Source: Moorena sp. SIO3H5 (lineage in GTDB: Bacteria > Cyanobacteriota > Cyanobacteriia > Cyanobacteriales > Coleofasciculaceae). Taken from it: a DNA stretch of 59,563 nt. The notes below the pieces were generated by a model. The model was not told the DNA's origin. It did no database searches and saw only the letters and a program-made list of their open reading frames with translations. The DNA lies in assembly GCF_010692395.1 (NCBI RefSeq), contig NZ_JAAHHS010000026.1, positions 1 through 59,563 on the forward strand, written 5' to 3'. Positions 10,278 to 19,371 of the stretch are shown here, in pieces (the first letter of the stretch is position 1; the number at the start of each line of letters is the position of its first letter). Both the position numbers and the translations under genes were made by a program.

Positions 10278-11096
10278 ATGAAGCAACTAATTCTGGGTAC
10301 CTTCCTTGGGAAACTGGCAATGGCAAGCCGTGATACAATAGATAGGGTAAAAGGGGCAGTCACTAAATCGGAAAGTTTAGGAACTATAATTAACGATCAG
10401 ATAGCGACACATTTAGTCACTCAATTATGTGATCACAACAAGACTTTTATTGATGTTGGGGCACATATTGGTTCAATTATAGCTTTAGTATCTGATTACG
10501 ATGCAAGTATAAAAGTGATTGCTGTGGAGGCCATACCCGATAAAGCTAGGAAACTTCGTCGTAAGTTTCCTGGGGTAGAAGTACATAACTATGCGGTTGG
10601 TAACAGAGAAGGAGAAGTATATTTCTATATAAATACCAGAGAATCTGGCTATAGCTCCCTCAGGCAACCTAGTGAAGATAAAAAATCAATTTCAGTTGAA
10701 ATAAAAGTTCCAATCGCAAGTTTAGACAGCCTTGTATCATCAGATGACATTGACGTGATCAAGATTGATGTGGAAGGTGCTGAATTAGAGGTTCTTCGCG
10801 GAAGTGAGACTATCATTACCAAAAATTTTCCAGTGATAATGTTTGAAAGTGCCCCATCTCAAGAGGATGATTGGAAATCTACAAAAGCAGATATAGTGTC
10901 CTGGTTAAATGATTATGGTTATGAAGTGTTTGTACCTAATAGAGTTGCACACAATGGGCCTGGATTAAGTCAAGAATGCTTCATTGATTCCCATTATTAT
11001 CCTAGACGAACAACTAACTACTTTGCCATACCAATTCAGCGCCTAACTGAGATAAGAGATCGAGCACGGACTATACTTGATCTTTCTATTGGCTAA
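10278..11096 (+). CDS. FkbM-family SAM-dependent methyltransferase
   Basis: 272 aa. The SAM-binding loop is DVGAHIGSI (residues about 60-68), followed by the acidic strand VIAVEAIP and the FkbM hallmark IKIDVEGAELEVLRG (about 155-170). The family O-methylates sugars or other small groups and is common in cyanobacterial surface glycan and natural product loci. It follows the serine hydrolase by 207 bp in the same direction and is followed by a terminator-like hairpin, so it may end the polysaccharide locus. The substrate is unknown. Confidence 0.85.
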   Translation: MKQLILGTFLGKLAMASRDTIDRVKGAVTKSESLGTIINDQIATHLVTQLCDHNKTFIDVGAHIGSIIALVSDYDASIKVIAVEAIPDKARKLRRKFPGVEVHNYAVGNREGEVYFYINTRESGYSSLRQPSEDKKSISVEIKVPIASLDSLVSSDDIDVIKIDVEGAELEVLRGSETIITKNFPVIMFESAPSQEDDWKSTKADIVSWLNDYGYEVFVPNRVAHNGPGLSQECFIDSHYYPRRTTNYFAIPIQRLTEIRDRARTILDLSIG

Positions 11097-11165
11097 TTCT
11101 CAAGGTTTGCCTTTGACATTACAGCGGTTTGCAATTGCTGTTAGGTACTTTCGTTCTGGGTTTTT

Positions 11166-11214
11166 AGGGAGCAGGGAACAGGGAGCAGGGAACAGGGAGC
11201 AGGGAACAGGGAAC
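11166..11214. repeat. 7-nt array (GGGAGCA/GGGAACA)
   Basis: About seven units alternating GGGAGCA and GGGAACA, between the FkbM gene and its terminator-like hairpin. Confidence 0.9.
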
Positions 11215-11235
11215 AAAAATTATCACAATTCATTA

Positions 11236-11263
11236 ATGACCTTGAGGTTGATGTCAAGGTCAT
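11236..11263 (+). terminator. Candidate rho-independent terminator after fkbM-like gene
   Basis: The perfect 10-bp stem ATGACCTTGA with TCAAGGTCAT has an 8-nt loop and is followed by TTTAA. The U-tract is short, so termination is likely but not certain. Confidence 0.55.
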
Positions 11264-11290
11264 TTTAATCAAGAATCAGAAAGCTCAGAT

Positions 11291-11330
11291 AAAAGCGATT
11301 GGCCGTAGGCCACGCTTCGCGATCGCTTTT
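11291..11330. repeat. GCCGTAGGCC-type palindromic repeat nested in AAAAGCGAT arms
   Basis: The arms AAAAGCGAT (11291-11299) and ATCGCTTTT (11322-11330) are perfect inverted repeats. They enclose GGCCGTAGGCC followed by ACGCTTCGCG. This family recurs at least a dozen times in the window. Confidence 0.8.
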
Positions 11331-11355
11331 ATAGTATCGTGCCTATTGTTCAGCT

Positions 11356-12375
11356 TCAAACCCCTCCTAAAACACTACCCATCGCACGAACCATATTCTG
11401 GGGCTGAAACGCATCCATAGCCGCCGTCGGCTCATACCCACAATGGACCATACAATCGGAACACTTAGGATTACCACTAGCGCGACCATACTGATCCCAA
11501 TTCGTTTCCTCCAGCAATTCCTTAAAAGTGGCATAATGCCCTTCATTTAACAAATAGCAAGGCTTTTGCCACCCCAAAACACTGTAACTAGGACTTCCCC
11601 AAGGGGTACACTCGTAATCTTTCTCCCCGATCAGGAAATCCAAAAATAAAGGATTATGGTTAAAATTCCAGGTTTTATTCCCAGCCTTCAAAGGCGCTAA
11701 AATTTCCCGGAACATCGCCTTAGTCTGTTCCCGCTTCAGGAAATGCTCCTGATCTGGTGCCCATTCATAACTATATCCAGGAGAAACCATCATGCCGTCA
11801 ATACCCAACATGGCCAGGAAATCAAAGAACTCCTGGATTTCCTTAGGATCAGTTTCTTCAAACACCGTCGTGTTAGTAGTCACACGAAATCCTCTAGCTT
11901 TAGCGGCTCGAATGGCCTGCACCACCTTATCAAATACCCCCTGACGGTCCACACAGTGATCATGCCGTTCCCGTAAGCCATCCAAGTGAACGCTGAAAGT
12001 CAGGTAAGGGGAAGGTTGGAACTTATCCAGACACTTCTCTAACAACAACCCATTGGTACAGAGATAGACATACTTTCGCCATGCCACCAACCCCTTGACA
12101 ATGTCGTCAATTTGTGGATGAAGCAGAGGTTCTCCCCCCGGAATAGAAACCACAGGAACACCACACTCTTTCACCGCAGCAAAGCACTCTTCAGGAGTTA
12201 GGTGGCGCTTGAGTATTTCTTTAGGATGCTGGATTTTGCCACAACCCGAACAAGCTAGATTACAGCGGAACAGAGGTTCCAACATCAGCACCAGGGGAAA
12301 GCGTTTACGACCCAAAAGACGCTGGGTCACAATATACTTTCCGACATCAAGAGCTTGTTGTATTTGAATAGCCAT
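11356..12375 (-). CDS. hpnH: Adenosyl hopene transferase HpnH (radical SAM)
   Basis: 339 aa from the ATG at 12375, preferred over a GTG four codons upstream because family members begin MAIQIQQ or similar. The radical SAM cluster motif CNLACSGC (CX3CX2C) lies near residues 38-45, followed by the glycine-rich SIPGGEPL. The C-terminal half has further cysteines ([17 protein letters not shown]) typical of HpnH. The enzyme joins a 5'-deoxyadenosyl group to diploptene, giving adenosyl hopane, the first step of extended hopanoid side chains. No squalene-hopene cyclase is in the window, so the pathway is dispersed in this genome. Confidence 0.92.
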   Translation of the reverse strand: MAIQIQQALDVGKYIVTQRLLGRKRFPLVLMLEPLFRCNLACSGCGKIQHPKEILKRHLTPEECFAAVKECGVPVVSIPGGEPLLHPQIDDIVKGLVAWRKYVYLCTNGLLLEKCLDKFQPSPYLTFSVHLDGLRERHDHCVDRQGVFDKVVQAIRAAKARGFRVTTNTTVFEETDPKEIQEFFDFLAMLGIDGMMVSPGYSYEWAPDQEHFLKREQTKAMFREILAPLKAGNKTWNFNHNPLFLDFLIGEKDYECTPWGSPSYSVLGWQKPCYLLNEGHYATFKELLEETNWDQYGRASGNPKCSDCMVHCGYEPTAAMDAFQPQNMVRAMGSVLGGV

Positions 12376-12778
12376 AATTGTCCTCACACCATATAATTAA
12401 CGCTAATCATGGAGGGTAATCATGATTACCCTACAGCTTGAACTATGATCAGCTTCGCCGATAAATTATACCGAGTTGCATTCAAAGAGAGTAGATTGGT
12501 TGGATAGGGAGATAGGGAGATAGGGAGATAGGGAGATAGGGAGATAGGGAGATAGGCGGAAGAGAAAGTTGTACGTTTGACCGCAACTTGGTATTAATAA
12601 TACTGTTCGTGAATTGCTTAAAATCCTAGACTTTGCCGCAGTTGTCAGTTTCCCTATTTACTGGAGCCAGCGGTAAGTACCTAGAGATAAATAAACCCAA
12701 CTGTGTTAACTTGTGTAAAGCTCCCAAAAGTTTATCTATTCCCTGTTCCCTGTTCCCTGTTCCCTGTTCCCTGTTCCC
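12376..12778. other. Intergenic region between hpnA and hpnH with two arrays
   Basis: Contains an 8-nt array (GGGAGATA units, 12503-12557) and a 7-nt array (CTGTTCC-type units, from 12739) that touches the hpnA stop codon. Nothing else recognisable. Confidence 0.7.
12503..12557. repeat. 8-nt tandem repeat array (GGGAGATA)
   Basis: About seven copies of an octamer, unlike the 7-nt units used at most other sites in the window. Confidence 0.9.
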
Positions 12779-12780
12779 TT
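12739..12780. repeat. 7-nt array (CTGTTCC) abutting the hpnA stop codon
   Basis: About six heptamers that run directly into the stop codon of the minus-strand hpnA gene, leaving no spacer. Confidence 0.9.
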
Positions 12781-13750
12781 ACCTAAACCAATCAACAGCA
12801 TCCTTGAGCGCTTTCCTAATGGAAGATTGGGGTAACCCTAACTCTCTAACTGCTTTCGAAGCATCGTAATACATCGGGTGTTGTGCCATCCGCACCCCAT
12901 TGAGCGGAATAGAAGGGGTTTTCCCGAAAGCAGTCAACACGCACTCATCAATCCAAGCCATACTCAACGGTAGCCAGACCGGAACAGTTTTTTGAGGCGC
13001 ACTCAATCCAGTAATTTCTGCAAGTTGCTCCAATAAGGATTTGAAGGATAGATTTTGGTTACCTAAAATATAGCGATCGCCTTTTTTCCCCCGGTCCAAC
13101 GCCAACAGGTGACCCTGAGCCACATCCCGCACATCAATAAAATTTAATCCCGTATCCAAATAAAACGGCATTTTCTGCTGTAAGAAGCGCACAATAATTT
13201 CTCCGGTAGGAGTTGGCTTAATATCCATTGGACCAATGGGAGCGCTAGGATTAACAATCACCACATCTTGACCAGATTCAGCGGCCTTGATCGCTTCCCG
13301 TTCAGCAAAAAACTTAGATTTTTTATAGTCACCCACCAATTTCTCAACAGGACTCTGATGGGTTTCATCCACAATTTCCCCAGGTTTACCCACACCAATA
13401 GCCGCTACTGAACTGGTGTAAACAGTGCGTTCAATCCCAGCTTTAGCAGCACTTTGTAGCACATTACGGGTTCCCTCGACATTGTTACGATAGAGTAAAT
13501 CTTGATCCGCTTGCCACAGGGAATAATGGGCAGCGACATGAAATAATACCTGACATCCCTGCATCAGTTCGGACAAGCCTGGATCGTTTAAGTCACCAAT
13601 AACGACTTCTATATCTAGACCTTCGATGTTATCGAGTTGGCTAGTAGGGCGCACCAGAGCTCGCACGGAGTATCCTGCTTCAAGTAGCGATCGCACAACA
13701 TGAGCACCGATAAATCCTGTTCCTCCAGTGACGAAAGCTTTGATTGCCAT
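12779..13750 (-). CDS. hpnA: Hopanoid-associated sugar epimerase HpnA
   Basis: 323 aa, an extended short-chain dehydrogenase. NAD(P) binding motif TGGTGFIGAHV is at residues about 8-18; the catalytic YKKSKFFAE (YxxxK) is near residue 143; and the substrate-side region is FIDVRDVAQGH. The similarity is to HpnA, often annotated as dihydroflavonol-4-reductase-like or hopanoid-associated sugar epimerase. It is presumed to act on the sugar-derived side chain of hopanoids, although its biochemical role is less firm than that of HpnH. The gene is co-directional with hpnH, separated by about 400 bp of repeats, and starts 30 bp after the RND pump stop. Confidence 0.85.
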   Translation of the reverse strand: MAIKAFVTGGTGFIGAHVVRSLLEAGYSVRALVRPTSQLDNIEGLDIEVVIGDLNDPGLSELMQGCQVLFHVAAHYSLWQADQDLLYRNNVEGTRNVLQSAAKAGIERTVYTSSVAAIGVGKPGEIVDETHQSPVEKLVGDYKKSKFFAEREAIKAAESGQDVVIVNPSAPIGPMDIKPTPTGEIIVRFLQQKMPFYLDTGLNFIDVRDVAQGHLLALDRGKKGDRYILGNQNLSFKSLLEQLAEITGLSAPQKTVPVWLPLSMAWIDECVLTAFGKTPSIPLNGVRMAQHPMYYDASKAVRELGLPQSSIRKALKDAVDWFR

Positions 13751-13779
13751 TGACGCACGCTCCTCTGTTTCCCGATTCC

Positions 13780-16700
13780 CTATTGCTTACCAGAAAATAA
13801 TCCTAGCCAGCAATCTTCCAGCAGACTATACAATACTGGTACAACAATCAAACTCAATAACGTAGAGGTAAGCAATCCACCAATAATTGCCACAGCCATC
13901 GGTTGTCGCAATTCTGCTCCTGCGCCAAATCCCAATGCCAAGGGCAACATCCCCAAAATTGTCGAAGCAGTAGTCATTATAATCGGTCGCAAACGCACCA
14001 CTCCCGTTTCCAGAATTGCCTCAGTGCGACTTAAACCACCTCGACGAAGTTGGTTAACATAATCCATCAGCAAAAGGGCATTTTTGTCAAGTAGTCCCAG
14101 CAAAAAAATTAGACCAATCAGGGAAATCATGCCAAAATCACTCTGGGTGATCAGAAGTGCTAGCATTGCTCCCACAATAGATAAGGGCAACGACAAGCCC
14201 ACCACCATCGGTTCTAACAATCGACCAAAAGGCAAAATCAGCACTAACAGCATACAGGTAACAGACAAGGTCAAGGTGCCAGCAAAACTCCCCAGCACAT
14301 GACTACTCAGAGCCGAATCCCCCCACAGTTGTAACCTCACACCATCCGGTAAAACTGATTTGGCAAGCTTTACCACCTCCTCAGTCGCATCTCCCAACCT
14401 TTGACCCTGGTTAAGGCTAGCACGAACATAAACCCCTCGCTGACCATTAACATGCTCAATCTCAGTAATCCTATTCCCTCGATTATTCTGACCCGTTGCC
14501 TCTACATCCACTAATCCTGGTAATCTCTCAATCCGAGTTTTGAGATCCGCAGCCGTATTGCCTAACACCTCTAAATCATCACCCAATAAAGCAACTTGAA
14601 CCGGTTTTTGAGTAGGTAGTTCAATAAACTGAATATCTTCAACACTAGTAGTTACACCAGAGATCTTTGGCAAAGCAGCCCGCATTTTTTCCTGAACCTG
14701 AGCAGTAGTATATTGGCGATTACGTTTAAGTTTGACCTGAAGGTTTCCTTTGTTGGGATCACCCTGTACCCCCACAACTGTATATACCGATTCCACTTCA
14801 GGGAAAGCCAGCACTGCCTCTTCCAACTGCTTAGCTACCTGCTCAGATTGCTTCAGTACCAATTGCATCCCACTTTTAATTGGAAATAGACCATTAAACC
14901 CTGACTTTGATAGTTGTGGTTTTGATAGTTGTGGTTTTAGCTGCTTGTTAGTATCTGAATTAGTATCTGAATTACTTAATGACTTTGACTTATCACTATT
15001 AGTATCAAACCCTCCTAAATTCAGAATATTATTAATTAAATCACCAAATTGAGAGGCACTAGGTATCTGAGGCAACGGTGCCCGATAGGTAATCATAAAT
15101 TCCCCTCGGTCTAGGGTAGGAATAAACCCCTGAGGAATTAGGGGAATCAGAGAAATCCCAGCCACAAAGCTCAATACCGCTAATGCCACTACAAATTTCC
15201 GATGCCCCAGGGACCAGCGCAGCAAATCAGGGTACTTAGGATTAGACCTCAACCAAAAGTCGAAAACTACTCTTGAGAATCTTGCCCAGTTCCCTGTTCC
15301 TTGTTCCCTTTTCCCGTCTTGATGCAGTAGCGAGTGGGGGAGACCCCCAAGACCGCGCTGCATCGCTGTTCCCTGTTCCCTGTTCCCTTCTTCTCTCAAT
15401 AATCTTTCCCTGCTCCCGTCTTGATGCAGTAGCGAGTGGGGGAAACCCCCAAGACCGCGCTGCATCGCTGCTCCCTGCTCCCTGTTCCCTGCTCCCTGCT
15501 CCCTGTTCCCTGTTCCCTGTTCCCTATTCCCTATTCCCTGTTCCCTTTTCCCCTGCCTAGGTTTAAGCCAATAAACCGCAAGAACTGGGCATAAGGTTCG
15601 AGCAACCAACAAAGAGGTAAGAACTGCTGCGGAAACCGTCAGACCAAAAGGTTTAAAGAACTGTCCTAAGTTACCACCCATTAAACCAACCGGTAGAAAT
15701 ACCGCCACAATGGTCAAAGTAGAAGCAGAAACCGTCAGACCAATTTCATTAGTAGCAGCAAGAGCAGCTTGTCGAGGAGACTCCCCAGCCTCCAAGTGCC
15801 GAGAAATGTTCTCGACTTCTACAATGGCATCATCAATGATAATCCCAATTACCAGAGCCAAAGCTAACAGAGTAATGGTTTCGAGATTGAACCCATAGAT
15901 CGCCATCACTATAGCGGTTCCGAGCAGGGAAATTGGAATTGCCAAGGCAGTAATTAGGGTGGCACGCCAGTTACGCAAGAAAGTAAAAATTACCAACACT
16001 GCCAGAACAATTGCCAGTACTAAACCATCAATAGTAGATTGAGTCGCTTCGCGGATATAGTTAGCTTGAGTTACTGCTAAGACTAACTGCACCTCTGGCA
16101 AACTACCTTGTAGTCTTTGCACTGCTTCCTCTACTCGACTAACCACATCTAAAGTGTTAGCATCACCCCCTTTGATTACCTGAAAAGCCAAAGCTTCCTG
16201 TCCATTGAAGCGAATCCGAGTCGGGGTAATGGGTATGGGAGATTCGGGACTATCTCGCTGCTGTTCCTCCTTAATAATTTCTGGTGCTTGTTTGGTCAAC
16301 TCTGAGCCAGAATTGAGAGCCGTAAACGTAGTTTCCCCCCCTCCCAACAAATTGACTTTCAGAACTCCTGGAAGTTGAGCAATCTCTGGTAAAATACTAG
16401 TCTTAGCAATTTCAGCTAATTCCTTCAGGTCTTTAGTATCACTCTTGATGGTGTAGCTAACCGCAGAGGATTCGTTCAAATTGAAGGGAATAACCTGAAA
16501 CGTTGCACCTTCAGGAAGAGCAATTTGCCACAGTGTCTTTTCCACCTCCATTGAAGAGGAGTTGAGATTGGTTCCGACATCGAAATAAAGGGTAACTACT
16601 GTTCGACCAGGGTAGGTTGACGAAACCATCTGATCGAGTCCTGCCAAAGGCAAAAGCCTTTCCTCAATCGGTTGAGTCAGTTTCTGCTCCGTTTCCACGG

Positions 16701-16905
16701 CAGTCTCCAATGGCACTTGAGCATTGACCACCACCACCGGAAAGGTAATATCGGGGAATAGGGCATACTTAAGGGAACTGAAGGCCAAAAGCCCAGCCAC
16801 AACCATTGCGATCCAAAAACCTATGGTTACTCGGGAATACTTAATGGCTAACCGAGAAATATTGAACCGCTCTCTTAAGACCTTGAGGGAACTCAACTTG
16901 ACCAT
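13780..16905 (-). CDS. RND-family efflux pump (AcrB/HAE-type) with a repeat-encoded insertion
   Basis: 1041 aa. The layout is that of an RND permease: TM1 near residue 30, a large periplasmic domain, TM2-6 around 290-450, a second periplasmic domain, and TM8-12 near the end. The TM4 proton-relay pair is present in GIIIDDAIVEVEN. Between TM6 and the next domain, about 90 residues consist of REQGTGN-type heptads and two copies of a segment ending LLHQDG. These are translated from 7-nt arrays and two copies of the 52-bp palindromic repeat at about 15288-15555. The frame stays open through the insertion, which lies in a cytoplasmic loop where extra length can be tolerated. The pump's substrate is unknown; no membrane-fusion partner gene is adjacent. 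Confidence 0.88.
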   Translation of the reverse strand: MVKLSSLKVLRERFNISRLAIKYSRVTIGFWIAMVVAGLLAFSSLKYALFPDITFPVVVVNAQVPLETAVETEQKLTQPIEERLLPLAGLDQMVSSTYPGRTVVTLYFDVGTNLNSSSMEVEKTLWQIALPEGATFQVIPFNLNESSAVSYTIKSDTKDLKELAEIAKTSILPEIAQLPGVLKVNLLGGGETTFTALNSGSELTKQAPEIIKEEQQRDSPESPIPITPTRIRFNGQEALAFQVIKGGDANTLDVVSRVEEAVQRLQGSLPEVQLVLAVTQANYIREATQSTIDGLVLAIVLAVLVIFTFLRNWRATLITALAIPISLLGTAIVMAIYGFNLETITLLALALVIGIIIDDAIVEVENISRHLEAGESPRQAALAATNEIGLTVSASTLTIVAVFLPVGLMGGNLGQFFKPFGLTVSAAVLTSLLVARTLCPVLAVYWLKPRQGKREQGIGNREQGTGNREQGAGNREQGAAMQRGLGGFPHSLLHQDGSRERLLREEGNREQGTAMQRGLGGLPHSLLHQDGKREQGTGNWARFSRVVFDFWLRSNPKYPDLLRWSLGHRKFVVALAVLSFVAGISLIPLIPQGFIPTLDRGEFMITYRAPLPQIPSASQFGDLINNILNLGGFDTNSDKSKSLSNSDTNSDTNKQLKPQLSKPQLSKSGFNGLFPIKSGMQLVLKQSEQVAKQLEEAVLAFPEVESVYTVVGVQGDPNKGNLQVKLKRNRQYTTAQVQEKMRAALPKISGVTTSVEDIQFIELPTQKPVQVALLGDDLEVLGNTAADLKTRIERLPGLVDVEATGQNNRGNRITEIEHVNGQRGVYVRASLNQGQRLGDATEEVVKLAKSVLPDGVRLQLWGDSALSSHVLGSFAGTLTLSVTCMLLVLILPFGRLLEPMVVGLSLPLSIVGAMLALLITQSDFGMISLIGLIFLLGLLDKNALLLMDYVNQLRRGGLSRTEAILETGVVRLRPIIMTTASTILGMLPLALGFGAGAELRQPMAVAIIGGLLTSTLLSLIVVPVLYSLLEDCWLGLFSGKQ
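15316..15367 (+). repeat. 52-bp palindromic repeat, copy 1
   Basis: Begins GTCTTGATGCAG and ends CTGCATCGCT. Outer arms are GATGCAG with CTGCATC; inner arms are GGGGG with CCCCC. It lies inside the RND gene. Confidence 0.88.
15418..15469 (+). repeat. 52-bp palindromic repeat, copy 2
   Basis: Nearly identical to copy 1, 102 bp away in the same orientation; both share the left inner segment TAGCGAGT. The two may have arisen by local duplication together with the surrounding heptamers. Confidence 0.88.
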
Positions 16906-16969
16906 TGAAGAGAATTATGTTATTTCACTGCTTCCTTAGGATATACTTTGAGCGATCGCCTATAAGAAA

Positions 16970-16994
16970 GGCCGTAGGCCACGCTACGCGATCG
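16970..16994. repeat. GCCGTAGGCC-type repeat
   Basis: GGCCGTAGGCC followed by ACGCTACGCG and ATCG, in the divergent promoter region between the RND gene and the fibrillin-like gene, next to a GCGATCGC site. Confidence 0.8.
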
Positions 16995-17059
16995 GATTAG
17001 TATCAAGACATGGGAGTGTCAACCAGTAGCGCCACACTTCACTAACGCATTTGCTAGCA

Positions 17060-17635
17060 ATGGATAAAGCTTTAGATCAAGCGATTGAGTTTTTAACAAG
17101 CCCATCGGTTACACCACCGACCTCATCAGCTGTAGTCGAGGCACTACTTCAGGCAGAGAAAACAGCTAAACGAACCAAAGTCAGCCATGCCTATTCACAA
17201 CTGATCGGAAATTGGCGATTAGGGTTTATTACAGGGACAAAGCGATCGCGCCAACGAGCAGGGGTGATCTTGGGTAGCGGACGATTTCTGCCAAAGTGGA
17301 TCAAAATTTACCTATCCTACTCCCCATCAGAGTCTTCTCAAGACCAAGGCACGGTTCAAAATGCTGTTCAATTCGGACCGCTTCAAATAGTTCTCACCGG
17401 TCCTACGAAGTTTTATCCTAAGACCAATATCTTAGCTTTCGACTTTAGTCAAATCAGGATATCGTTATCTGGTCTAACACTTTATCAAGGTTACATTAAA
17501 GGTGGACAAGACCGGGAAACTAGGTTCTATGAGCAACCCTTAAAAGAACAAGCATTCTTCACCTACTTTTTAGTGGAAAACCGTTGCATTGCTGCTAGAG
17601 GTCGGGGAGGAGGTTTGGCTATTTGGAGCAAGTAA
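17060..17635 (+). CDS. Fibrillin/PAP-like cyanobacterial protein, tentative
   Basis: 191 aa from the ATG at 17060; a TTG three codons upstream is less likely. The N-terminus is helical (MDKALDQAIEFLT), followed by LIGNWRLGFITGTK and a beta-rich body ending ARGRGGGLAIWSK. The motif pattern of an N-terminal helix, then a 'L.G.WRL.F.TGTK' strand, resembles plastid lipid-associated (fibrillin) proteins, which bind hydrophobic molecules at thylakoids or plastoglobules. The match is from memory of the family shape, so the function remains a suggestion. It ends 8 bp from the convergent aat gene. Confidence 0.6.
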   Translation: MDKALDQAIEFLTSPSVTPPTSSAVVEALLQAEKTAKRTKVSHAYSQLIGNWRLGFITGTKRSRQRAGVILGSGRFLPKWIKIYLSYSPSESSQDQGTVQNAVQFGPLQIVLTGPTKFYPKTNILAFDFSQIRISLSGLTLYQGYIKGGQDRETRFYEQPLKEQAFFTYFLVENRCIAARGRGGGLAIWSK

Positions 17636-17643
17636 GCCCTAGC

Positions 17644-18231
17644 TCAGTTAGACTGCTCATCAAAGGAACAGGTTTGTGCTATTGCTTGCTGTAACAGCAG
17701 ACTATACTCTTGCTCATTTACCGTACAGGCACCAAACCGTTCTAGGTGAGAATTCATCATCTGAGCATCAAACAGCAAAAAGTTGCGATGGCGCAACCGT
17801 TCTACCAACTTAACCATCGCCACCTTTGAGCCCTCCGGAATCCGATAAAACATCGATTCACCAATAAACGCTCCACCAATTACAATGCCCAGAATTCCTC
17901 CTGCCAGCTGATTTCCCTGCCAAGTTTCAAAGCTGTAGGCCCATCCAGCCTTATAAAATTGCCAATAAATCTCCTTTAGTTCTGGAGAAATCCAAGTAGT
18001 TTCACGGTCAGCACAACCAGTCATTACCCCTAAAAAGTCTCGGTTAATGCTGACACTAAATCGTTCCTGATTTAAGACACGACGCAGAGATTTAGGATAG
18101 CGAAACCGCTCATCCAGAGGAATTATAGCACGTTTGCGGCTTGAGTACCAGCCTAAATTACCAGTATCATCTGCCATCAGGAAATAGCCTTGAGCATACC
18201 CTTGAATTAAGTAATCAATATCGATTTCCAT
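17644..18231 (-). CDS. aat: Leucyl/phenylalanyl-tRNA--protein transferase
   Basis: 195 aa, the usual length for the family. The sequence shows [11 protein letters not shown] near the N-terminus, [14 protein letters not shown], the central [19 protein letters not shown], and the hallmark [10 protein letters not shown] and [17 protein letters not shown]. The enzyme transfers Leu or Phe from aminoacyl-tRNA to N-terminal Arg or Lys of proteins, marking them for ClpS-ClpAP degradation by the N-end rule. Monocistronic, convergent with the upstream gene. Confidence 0.95.
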   Translation of the reverse strand: MEIDIDYLIQGYAQGYFLMADDTGNLGWYSSRKRAIIPLDERFRYPKSLRRVLNQERFSVSINRDFLGVMTGCADRETTWISPELKEIYWQFYKAGWAYSFETWQGNQLAGGILGIVIGGAFIGESMFYRIPEGSKVAMVKLVERLRHRNFLLFDAQMMNSHLERFGACTVNEQEYSLLLQQAIAQTCSFDEQSN

Positions 18232-18556
18232 TAACAGAAAGAAGTGTGTAAGGAAGAACTAAACTAGTTAAGTAAAATTAAACTTAACATACTAGCGGTT
18301 AACACTTCTGTACAAAAAAATTGGCTTTAAAGAAATCAGGTTTATTACCTAGATTAAGGGGTATAACTAAGTTAGTTTTAACAAACCCGGTTTTTTAACA
18401 AAGTTCTCCCCCGTCTGCCCAATCTGCCCACTATACACCCCTCTTCCGTTTCCACTTTCCCTTTTCCCCTAATCGTGGCAAGCTGTTGATGATTAAAGGT
18501 TGATTGGCAACAAGTGCTGTATTGGTTCGGTTCCCCCCTACTGGAGAGATAAAGTC
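18232..18556. other. Gene-free divergent promoter region
   Basis: 325 bp, AT-rich on the left, presumably holding the promoters of aat and the TerB-like gene. No repeat or hairpin stands out. Confidence 0.5.
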
Positions 18557-18985
18557 ATGGTTACAAATTCTAATGTCAAACAGTTGCTCAAAATTTTAAT
18601 CGGTGCCGCCTGGATAGACGGTAAAGTTCAGGCAGAGGAACGGGAATATCTGTATAAAGTCGCCAAGGAATATGGAGTTGCTGACGACCCAGAGATTAAA
18701 CCGTTACTGTATGAACTCAAAGCTGTGTCAGCAGATGAATGCTACAGTTGGGTGGAACAATATTTAGGCGATCGCCCTAGTCCAGAAGACTATCAGCGCT
18801 TGGTTGAAGCCCTCAGTGCCTTAATTTATAGCGATGGGCTGGTAGACACAGAAGAAGCGAAACTTCTCAATCGCTTGCAGTTACTCGACCCCAGCAATCC
18901 ATCTCAGCAGTCGAGTAGTCAAAAAGTACTCAAAGCAATTCAAAAAATTTACCGCCGGTGGATTAATAAGCAGTTTACTGATTGA
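18557..18985 (+). CDS. TerB-like (tellurite resistance B) domain protein
   Basis: 142 aa from the ATG at 18557. An upstream in-frame start at 18500 would add 19 residues with no family support. The all-helical protein has the TerB-type acidic repeats: AAWIDGKVQAEEREYL (residues about 16-31) and IYSDGLVDTEEAKLL (about 95-109). These resemble metal-binding D-G-x-hydrophobic-x-x-x-E loops. TerB domains are linked to metal sensing and membrane stress; nothing nearby points to tellurite. Function unproven. Confidence 0.72.
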   Translation: MVTNSNVKQLLKILIGAAWIDGKVQAEEREYLYKVAKEYGVADDPEIKPLLYELKAVSADECYSWVEQYLGDRPSPEDYQRLVEALSALIYSDGLVDTEEAKLLNRLQLLDPSNPSQQSSSQKVLKAIQKIYRRWINKQFTD

Positions 18986-19371
18986 TTACTGGGTCAGTAG
19001 ATCAGTGGGTAACTGTGTCATAGCTTACTTCTGACTTCTGACTTCTTACTTCTTACTTGCCCGTAGCGCTATACCCAGCAACTCTAGCTTTAGGGTCTCG
19101 CTCCGTACTCTCCTACTACACTCCACACGCGGTTAACCGGTCACCCCACCCCCTTGGGCTAATGTGACAATTTTTGATCTGGCAAGTGGTTGGCAACTCA
19201 TGGAATGTTACTAGCGTCAAATTACTCAGATTGTGCCGAAATGATTGCTATTAAACAGGCATAATCTGGTTTTTTATGCTTATTTTTAGCAAAAAAAACA
19301 ATTTTATTGAACCTAGGAACATCTAGCATCTGATTGGTTCTATTTACTTAAGAACACATTAATTTAAGAGA
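18986..19371. other. Intergenic region before the SLH gene
   Basis: Contains a short 7-nt array (ACTTCTG/ACTTCTT, 19024-19058) and an AT-rich stretch upstream of the SLH gene that should hold its promoter. Nothing else recognised. Confidence 0.55.

Larger units (their letters stand above)
15288..15555. repeat. 7-nt arrays and two 52-bp repeats inside the RND reading frame
   Basis: Heptamers TTCCCTG and CTCCCTG fill this stretch, interrupted by two copies of the 52-bp palindromic repeat (15316-15367 and 15418-15469). Because 3 x 7 = 21 nt, the array encodes a seven-residue protein repeat in a single frame. Confidence 0.9.

Noticed and set aside
13780..16905. RND pump as HpnN hopanoid transporter because it lies beside hpnA/hpnH
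   Set aside because: Its motifs and length are of the AcrB/HAE type, not the HpnN type; proximity alone is weak evidence.
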